Shown here: positions 4,888-9,355 of the stretch, one piece after another | Layout of the letters: the number at the start of each line of letters is the position of its first letter | How positions within the stretch are numbered: the first letter of the stretch is position 1 | DNA from: an uncultured Dehalococcoidia bacterium | Lineage (GTDB): Bacteria; Chloroflexota; Dehalococcoidia; Dehalococcoidales; UBA3254 | Length of the DNA: 9,355 nt | Direction: 5' to 3' | Assembly: GCA_903890885.1 (NCBI GenBank) | Contig: CAITCX010000441.1 | Coordinates: 1-9,355, forward strand | Notes under the pieces: model-generated | Seen by the model: the letters and a program-made list of their open reading frames with translations, nothing else | The model's database searches: none | What the model was told of the DNA's origin: nothing | Position numbers and translations under genes: made by a program

Positions 4888-6820
4888 GTTTTACGGGCAA
4901 AAAGATGCTAAAGACCGTACCCGCTCCTTCTTTACTTTTAACGGTGATTTTACCCTGATGCCTCTGAATAATACCATACGAAACGGCCAGTCCCAATCCA
5001 ACTCCCTTGACCTCTTTTTTAGTGGTGAAGAAGGGAGTATAGAGTTTACTGATATTCTCCGGGGAGATGCCGCAACCGTTATCCTGAATATCAATCCTGA
5101 TCTGGTTTTCTACCACTTCAGTGCGCAAAAGCAGGGTACCACCTTCCGTCATGGACTGAATGGCATTCAAGATAAGATTGATAAAGACCTGTAAAAGCTG
5201 GTCCGGGTCGCCATGGAAAAGGGGCAGGACAGGAGCGTATTCTTTGACCACTTCAATGTTATGCAATTTCATAGAATTCACGATGAGGTCCACCGCGCGC
5301 TCCAGGACCTCGTTCAAATCGGTCTCTCTGAGGGAGGGAGGAGTCTGACGAGCGAAATCCAGAAGGCTGCGCACCAGTTTAGTACTGCGAGTTAACTCGG
5401 TCTCCATCCTGTCCAGGTATTGCAGGGCAGTATCTTTAGAAAACTGGTCGTTTTTAATCTTCTTGCTAAGCAACTGGGTATAGACCAGCACCCCTGAGAG
5501 CGGATTGTTGACCTCATGGGCGATAGAGGCTGCCAACTGGCCAAGCGAACTCAGTTTCTCAGCCTGGATAAGACCGGTCTGCGTGTCCTGCAGTTCTACA
5601 AGCAGATGGGGCCAGCACATGGTAGTTTCAGCCTGGCCGCGGGCGACGGCGGCAGCCAGTTCCCAGCAGGTGCGATAGCCGCAGGCCCCGCAATTAAAAC
5701 GATTTATTTTATTGGCCTTGCCCATTTTATTGAGGATTTCCTGAATATCGGCATCGGAAGGAGTGGGCAAGGGAGGATCGCGCTTTTTGTAAATGCGCCG
5801 CAAATCGAGGTGAGCATATTTCTTTAAATCAGCCTCGGTCTGTTCTGGGTCGGCATCTTCTTCAGCGTAACGGGACACGAGTTCGCGGCGGCGGAAGATG
5901 CTGAGATCGTTATCAATGGCAGGCCCGTTGATACAGCCGTGGCAAAAGAAAAAATTAATAAAGTGAGCGTCAATTTCACCCTGGGCGATCTCGGCCAAAA
6001 GGCTAATAATATATTCACGACCGTGGGCGTTGATGATATCATTGCGTAAAATATCGTCCATGTAGCCGGTAGTACGCAGAAGCCCGCCGGATATGGCAAA
6101 GAGACGGGCCATATTAGGCCTGGGTCCGTTGAATTTTGCCTCCGGCATAATTTCTGGTGTGATTTTTCTATCGGCAAACATCTCGGTGAGTTCAGGGAAG
6201 GTCAAAACGGCATCTATGACACCGCTCACATTCTCATCCTTGCTCTCGGCTTTCTTAGCGGCACAGGGGCCAATGAAGACCACCCTGGCCTGCGGATTGT
6301 AGGATTGCTTGATGAGCCGGCCCATAGCGATCATAGGGGAAACGATGGGGGCGAGGTTATCAACCAGTCGGGGATAGAACTTTTCCACGTAAGAGACCAC
6401 GGCCGGACAGGTGGAAGAGAAGATTGGACCGTTTTTAGGTTCTTTAAGCAGGCGGTTGTACTCCCGGCAAACCAGTTCAGCACCAAAAGCATCTTCCATC
6501 ACCTCGGCAAAACCCAGCTTCTTAAGGGCACTGACGAATTGGCCGGGCTTCATAGTGGGAAGGGCAGCCGGAAAAGAAGATGAGGGAATGGCGATAACCT
6601 GCGAGCCGGAAGCCAGCAGATTCTTAACCACTTCGATATCGCTCTCGATAACCTTGGCTTTAGGAGCGCAAACCCGCACGCAGTTGCCGCAATTTACGCA
6701 GAGGTCGGGCATGACCTCAGCCAGCCGATTCTCTACTTTGATGGCCTTGGTAGGACAACCTCGCACGCACGCATAGCAACCGCGGCACCTTTCCTTCACC
6801 GTATAAATAATGCTGCTCAT
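4871..6820 (-). CDS. Iron-sulfur/[FeFe]-hydrogenase-like sensor histidine kinase
   Basis: This 649-aa soluble multidomain kinase has no membrane segment. In order: a bacterial ferredoxin with two CxxCxxCxxxC clusters (Cys12/15/18/22 and 41/44/47/51); an [FeFe]-hydrogenase large-subunit-like domain (about 65-345); a CxxCx4Cx16C iron-sulfur domain like that of RnfB and the CO-dehydrogenase/corrinoid subunits (Cys377/380/385/402); a linker helix; HisKA with His435 in IAHEVNNP; and HATPase (Asn548/Asn552, DNGCG 580-584, FFTTK, GVGLGL 606-611). Candidate H-cluster ligands are Cys138, Cys186, Cys293 and Cys296. The neighbouring proton-transfer Cys of catalytic enzymes is Thr137, and the last pair is CxxC rather than CxxxC, so it is probably a sensor, not a hydrogenase. 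Redox state, H2 or CO are plausible signals. The ATG at 6820 is set by an in-frame TGA two codons upstream; the ribosome site is weak. No PAS domain is seen. Confidence 0.93.
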   Translation of the reverse strand: MSSIIYTVKERCRGCYACVRGCPTKAIKVENRLAEVMPDLCVNCGNCVRVCAPKAKVIESDIEVVKNLLASGSQVIAIPSSSFPAALPTMKPGQFVSALKKLGFAEVMEDAFGAELVCREYNRLLKEPKNGPIFSSTCPAVVSYVEKFYPRLVDNLAPIVSPMIAMGRLIKQSYNPQARVVFIGPCAAKKAESKDENVSGVIDAVLTFPELTEMFADRKITPEIMPEAKFNGPRPNMARLFAISGGLLRTTGYMDDILRNDIINAHGREYIISLLAEIAQGEIDAHFINFFFCHGCINGPAIDNDLSIFRRRELVSRYAEEDADPEQTEADLKKYAHLDLRRIYKKRDPPLPTPSDADIQEILNKMGKANKINRFNCGACGYRTCWELAAAVARGQAETTMCWPHLLVELQDTQTGLIQAEKLSSLGQLAASIAHEVNNPLSGVLVYTQLLSKKIKNDQFSKDTALQYLDRMETELTRSTKLVRSLLDFARQTPPSLRETDLNEVLERAVDLIVNSMKLHNIEVVKEYAPVLPLFHGDPDQLLQVFINLILNAIQSMTEGGTLLLRTEVVENQIRIDIQDNGCGISPENISKLYTPFFTTKKEVKGVGLGLAVSYGIIQRHQGKITVKSKEGAGTVFSIFLPVKHAEKY

Positions 6821-6853
6821 AATTCAGGCATCCAGGTACAAGTCTGTATAATA

Positions 6854-6883
6854 ATTATATAGGTGAGCCGATATAAAGTGCAA
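6854..6883 (-). promoter_or_regulatory. Likely promoter of the sensor kinase-regulator operon
   Basis: On the minus strand TTGCAC (6878-6883) is followed after 18 bp by a perfect TATAAT (6854-6859), about 33 nt before the kinase ATG. The -35 matches only TTG well. No -24/-12 sigma54 element (GG...GC with the right spacing) was found near it. The rest of the 161-bp gap to rarA is AT-rich and holds no gene I can support. Confidence 0.4.
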
Positions 6884-6981
6884 ATATACTGGACATTAAC
6901 AGAAGTTATTTCAGATAATTGGGCAAATTAATGGACTATGGCTAATAATTAGACAGACAAACATCAACGGCCGGTTGAATT

Positions 6982-8319
6982 TCAGGCCGGAGGGTTTTTG
7001 CGCCGCTGCTCTTTAAGGCGGTCAGCAATCTGTTTTTCATATCCCAATTCTCCGGGGATATAGAAGGTTTTGCCCTGCATAGAATCGGGCAGATGCTGCT
7101 GGTCAACCTGATGACCTTCAAAATTGTGAGCGTACTTATAGCCCTGTCCGTAACCCAGGTTCTTCATGAGACCGGTGACGGCATTGCGCAGGTTGAGGGG
7201 CACAGGCTCATTGGAACCGTTCCTGATTTCTTCCTGCACTTTCCCATAGCCGGAGTAGAGGGAATTGCTTTTAGGGGCAGTGGCCATATAAACGGCAGCT
7301 TCAGCCAGGGCCAGATTGCCTTCTGGAATGCCGATAAAATGCACGGCCTGCTGGGCGGCCATGGCCACCATCAGCGCCTGCGGATCAGCTAAACCGATGT
7401 CTTCAGAGGCAAAGCGGATAATGCGGCGGACGATATAAAGGGGGTCTTCTCCCGCCTCGATCATACGTCCAAGCCAGTACAGGGTAGCATCAGGATCGGA
7501 ATCACGCATGCACTTGTGCAGGGCGGAAATGAGATCGTAATGCTGATCTCCGGCACGATCGTAGCGCAAGGCCCGGTGCTGGAAGGCATCTTCGATTATC
7601 TCGATAGTGATTTTCTTATTACCGCCGCTATCCGGCGGGGTCACCAGGGCAGCCATTTCCAGGGCATTGAGGGCAGTGCGGGCGTCCGAACCGGCCATGA
7701 CGCTCAGATGCGCCAGCGCTTCTTCGCCCAATTCGATTTTCATCTCTCCCAGGCCGCGCTCTTTATCCTGCAGGGCACGGGTGACGATAGTGCGGATTTC
7801 ATTTTCGCTGAGCGGGTTCAGGACAAAAACCCGGCTACGCGAGAGTAAAGGAGTATTGACCTCAAAAGAGGGATTTTCGGTGGTAGCCCCAATCAGGGTG
7901 ATTGTTCCGTCCTCTACATAAGGCAGAATAGCGTCCTGCTGGCCCTTATTAAAACGGTGGATTTCATCTATAAACAGAATGGTCTTTTGCTGATAGAGTT
8001 TGCGGCGCTCTTTGGCTTCCTCGATGATTTTGCGCAGATCGCTGACGCCGGCGCTGACTGCGCTGACCGGGCTGAAGTGGGAATGGGTGGAATTGGCTAC
8101 GATATTAGAAAGGGTGGTCTTGCCGCTGCCGGGAGGCCCCCACAGTATGATAGAGGGGAGCTGGCCGCTCTCTATGGCCCGGCGCAGGATGTGGCCGGGG
8201 GCAATGATGTGCTCCTGCCCGACGAATTCCTCGAGAGTACGGGGGCGCATGCGGGCAGCCAGGGGGGCTTCCTTTTTGATCTGGTCCTGAGCTTTATGAT
8301 CGAACAAATCCATATCCAC
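6982..8319 (-). CDS. rarA: Replication-associated recombination protein A (RarA/MgsA), AAA+ ATPase
   Basis: This 445-aa protein is full length for RarA, a clamp-loader-like AAA+ ATPase that acts at stalled or damaged replication forks. It has the family opening PLAARMRPRTLEEFVGQEH (19-37), Walker A GPPGSGKT (61-68), Walker B LFIDEIHRF (Asp118/Glu119), sensor I GATTENPSFE (144-153) and LLSRSRV with the arginine finger. The C-terminal tetramerisation part contains MIEAGEDPLYIVRRIIRFASEDIGLADP-type sequence (about 286-313) and the ending YIPGELGYEKQI. The start is GTG at 8319, placed 8 nt after AAGGA; an ATG two codons later would be 14 nt away. The gene diverges from the DUF457 membrane-protein gene and is followed by the kinase operon after 161 bp, which has its own promoter. 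Nothing in the protein is abnormal. Confidence 0.96.
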   Translation of the reverse strand: MDMDLFDHKAQDQIKKEAPLAARMRPRTLEEFVGQEHIIAPGHILRRAIESGQLPSIILWGPPGSGKTTLSNIVANSTHSHFSPVSAVSAGVSDLRKIIEEAKERRKLYQQKTILFIDEIHRFNKGQQDAILPYVEDGTITLIGATTENPSFEVNTPLLSRSRVFVLNPLSENEIRTIVTRALQDKERGLGEMKIELGEEALAHLSVMAGSDARTALNALEMAALVTPPDSGGNKKITIEIIEDAFQHRALRYDRAGDQHYDLISALHKCMRDSDPDATLYWLGRMIEAGEDPLYIVRRIIRFASEDIGLADPQALMVAMAAQQAVHFIGIPEGNLALAEAAVYMATAPKSNSLYSGYGKVQEEIRNGSNEPVPLNLRNAVTGLMKNLGYGQGYKYAHNFEGHQVDQQHLPDSMQGKTFYIPGELGYEKQIADRLKEQRRKNPPA

Positions 8320-8327
8320 AACAACTA

Positions 8328-8332
8328 TCCTT
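8328..8332 (-). promoter_or_regulatory. Ribosome binding site favouring the GTG start of rarA
   Basis: The minus strand reads AAGGA, 8 nt before GTG at 8319 and 14 nt before the in-frame ATG at 8313. The spacing favours GTG, adding two residues (Met-Asp) to the N-terminus. Confidence 0.55.
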
Positions 8333-8343
8333 TCAGCCTAATA

Positions 8344-8373
8344 ATTCTACTCTTTCTGGAGAAGAGGCGTAAA
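8344..8373 (-). promoter_or_regulatory. Possible rarA promoter
   Basis: On the minus strand TTTACG (8368-8373, 4 of 6 with TTGACA) and TAGAAT (8344-8349, 5 of 6) are separated by 18 bp and lie about 25 nt before the GTG. A LexA-box-like sequence sits 13 bp upstream of the -35. Confidence 0.4.
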
Positions 8374-8385
8374 GGACGAGATTGG

Positions 8386-8399
8386 CGAACAGGCATTTA
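8386..8399. promoter_or_regulatory. LexA-box-like sequence between rarA and the DUF457 gene
   Basis: CGAACAGGCATTTA matches the Gram-positive LexA box CGAACRNRYGTTYG at 12 of 14 positions: the left half is perfect and the right half has 3 of 5. It lies between two divergent genes that are each linked to DNA damage in other bacteria. The poor right half makes this only a candidate. Confidence 0.2.
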
Positions 8400-8420
8400 C
8401 GACAACTTTCCGGCAACTTT

Positions 8421-8460
8421 TATAACGATAGCAGGGGATGTGTTATATTGGTAACGATGG
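8421..8460. repeat. Overlapping short inverted and direct repeats upstream of the DUF457 gene
   Basis: TATAAC (8421-8426) and GTTATA (8442-8447) form a 6-bp inverted repeat with a 15-bp spacer. TAACGATAG (8423-8431) and TAACGATGG (8452-8460) are near-identical direct repeats 29 bp apart, close to three helical turns. They lie 30-69 bp before the ATG where the promoter should be. They could be a regulator site or chance. Confidence 0.2.
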
Positions 8461-8489
8461 GCGTCAAAAATCCGGTTAGAGAATAACAC

Positions 8490-9119
8490 ATGTTTTTATT
8501 TGGACACATCGGCCTAACCCTGGGTGCGGCAGTGTTGGGAAGCGGCGCATACACGGTGCTGCAGCAGCGCAGCCAGAGAACGCCTAAGGCTGCGCCGGAA
8601 CAGATCTCCGGTCAGCCTATACCGGCAGCAAACCCCTGCGCTTTTTCGCCAGCGGCCTGGACGGCCAAATTGAGCGCCTTCCTGGACATCCGGCTGCTGC
8701 TGGCGGGTTCCATGCTGCCTGATATCATTGACAAGCCGGTAGGTCATTACTTTTTCGACAGCACCTTTCACAACGGCCGGATATTCAGCCACACCCTGTT
8801 ATTTTTAGTGGTGCTGCTGGTTGCAGGCCTCCTGCTTTACAGCAAGATGGGAAAAAGCTGGCTGCTGGCCCTGGCTGCGGGCGTCCTGGCTCATCTCATG
8901 CTGGACTCTATGTGGTTAACTCCGCAGACCTTTTGGTGGCCGCTTCACGGCTGGCGCTTCCCCACTATGGACGATTCAAACATTATCGGGGACTGGCTAA
9001 CCACGCTTTTTACAGACCCGTGGAGTTATATAACTGAAATCGCAGGCCTGGCAATACTGGCCTTATATGGAACCTGGCTATTGAGAACCAGGAAAACCAG
9101 AAGAATAAGTATTCCCTGA
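8490..9119 (+). CDS. YdjM/DUF457-family membrane-bound metal-dependent hydrolase-like protein
   Basis: This 209-aa membrane protein shows the pattern of the YdjM/DUF457 family (predicted membrane-bound metal-dependent hydrolases). Likely metal-binding residues are His6 in the N-terminal GHIG, Asp78 and Asp81 in GSMLPDIIDK, His94 and His101 in FHNGRIFSHT, and His135/Asp139 in LAHLMLDSMW. The family's PQTFWWPLHGW segment is at 145-155. Membrane helices are likely near 8-24, 100-117, 123-141 and 181-198. A polar Pro/Gln/Ala-rich insertion (about 25-58) follows the first helix. The biochemical activity of the family is not established; E. coli YdjM is under LexA control. The ATG at 8490 has only a weak AGAGAA ribosome site. 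The 3' end overlaps the convergent lipid-kinase gene by 42 bp. Confidence 0.85.
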   Translation: MFLFGHIGLTLGAAVLGSGAYTVLQQRSQRTPKAAPEQISGQPIPAANPCAFSPAAWTAKLSAFLDIRLLLAGSMLPDIIDKPVGHYFFDSTFHNGRIFSHTLLFLVVLLVAGLLLYSKMGKSWLLALAAGVLAHLMLDSMWLTPQTFWWPLHGWRFPTMDDSNIIGDWLTTLFTDPWSYITEIAGLAILALYGTWLLRTRKTRRISIP

Positions 9120-9355
9120 CCGGTTGAGGGCATTGAAAACCCGTTCAGACAGATGGCTGGCTTGTACTGCCACCTTTAAGGCGGAGGGCAGTATGCGGAA
9201 GGAGGCAGGACATTCTCCCAGGACTTCGCCGTCGGCCTCTACAAGAAGATCCTCTTCAGATTCAATATCCAGGGCCAGGGTGGCTTTTTGGCTGATGGCG
9301 GGATGCTGGAGATGACTGCCGACGTAGAGCACCGGCCGTATCTTCATCAAGTCCA
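9078..9355 (-). CDS. C-terminal part of a YegS/DagK-type lipid kinase (5' end cut by window edge)
   Basis: The frame is open to the right edge and ends at TAG 9078-9080, giving about 92 codons with no true start in view; the TTG/ATG near 9347-9350 are internal. The sequence DLMKIRPVLYVGSHLQHP, then VEADGEVLGECPASFRILPSALKVAV, is the usual C-terminal beta-domain ending of diacylglycerol/YegS/BmrU-type lipid kinases, which phosphorylate membrane lipids such as diacylglycerol. The ATP-binding N-terminal catalytic domain lies outside the window, so the substrate cannot be judged. About 28 residues follow the conserved end; the last 14 codons (42 bp) are antisense to the end of the DUF457 gene. 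Confidence 0.8.
   Translation of the reverse strand, partial: DLMKIRPVLYVGSHLQHPAISQKATLALDIESEEDLLVEADGEVLGECPASFRILPSALKVAVQASHLSERVFNALNRSGNTYSSGFPGSQ

Noticed and set aside
4871..6820. Catalytic [FeFe]-hydrogenase
   Set aside because: The domain lacks the usual TSCCP and CxxxC motifs and is fused to a complete histidine kinase core, so a sensor is the better reading.
6821..6981. Sigma54 promoter or small RNA in the gap between rarA and the kinase gene
   Set aside because: No GG-N10-GC -24/-12 element near the kinase start. The 11-bp palindrome CTAATAATTAG (6942-6952) is short, AT-rich and isolated. No stable fold is apparent by eye.
6968..6989. Possible intrinsic terminator of rarA (5-bp CGGCC/GGCCG stem overlapping the stop codon)
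   Set aside because: The stem is short with a 12-nt loop, and the minus-strand sequence after it is only loosely T-rich (TTGATGTTTGTC), without a real U-tract.
7957..8454. 165-codon plus-strand open frame opposite rarA
   Set aside because: It lies antisense to the conserved RarA coding sequence and its translation resembles no family; it is a shadow of codon bias on the other strand.
1..9355. Defence island, mobile element, CRISPR array or toxin-antitoxin pair
   Set aside because: No transposase, integrase, repeat array, restriction, or toxin-like gene was found; flanking genes are ordinary chromosomal ones.

Overview
The window looks like chromosomal DNA of an anaerobic, deep-branching Firmicute, most like the Peptococcaceae/Desulfotomaculum-Pelotomaculum-Moorella group. 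This is inferred from gene content and could not be checked by search. The main evidence is a soluble sensor kinase built on a ferredoxin plus [FeFe]-hydrogenase-like domain, paired with an NtrC-type regulator, among Gram-positive-style genes with strong AGGAGG-like ribosome sites. No rRNA, tRNA, insertion sequence, CRISPR array or phage gene was seen. The window holds nine genes, two of them cut by the window edges.

Left block (1-2425, minus strand): a two-gene operon. The first gene encodes a cytosolic arylsulfotransferase (ASST)-family beta-propeller. The second encodes an FrsA/pseudooxynicotine-hydrolase-like alpha/beta hydrolase that runs off the left edge. Both proteins carry unusual low-complexity segments rich in Pro, Arg and Gly. 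Their substrates are unknown.

Middle plus-strand block (2586-3449): a stand-alone TfoX N-terminal-domain protein, then a short RNase HI that starts at TTG under its own good sigma-A-type promoter. A 15-bp perfect dyad covers the -10 of the tfoX-like gene, between it and the divergent ASST gene.

Two-component block (6820-3523, minus strand): a 649-aa kinase (2x[4Fe-4S] ferredoxin, hydrogenase-like domain, extra CxxCx4C iron-sulfur domain, HisKA, HATPase) overlaps by 17 bp a 454-aa receiver-AAA+-Fis regulator. The kinase keeps four candidate H-cluster cysteines but has lost the proton-transfer cysteine, and its last cysteine pair is CxxC rather than CxxxC. The regulator has an intact ATPase core but GAFAEA in place of the sigma54-contact motif GAFTGA. 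The most interesting reading of the window is a cytoplasmic redox or H2 sensor wired to a regulator that may not act through sigma54. No target gene is adjacent.

Right block (6982-9355): rarA (minus) diverges from a YdjM/DUF457 membrane protein (plus), with a weak LexA-box-like sequence between them. The membrane-protein gene converges on and overlaps by 42 bp the 3' end of a YegS/DagK-type lipid kinase gene that is cut by the right edge.
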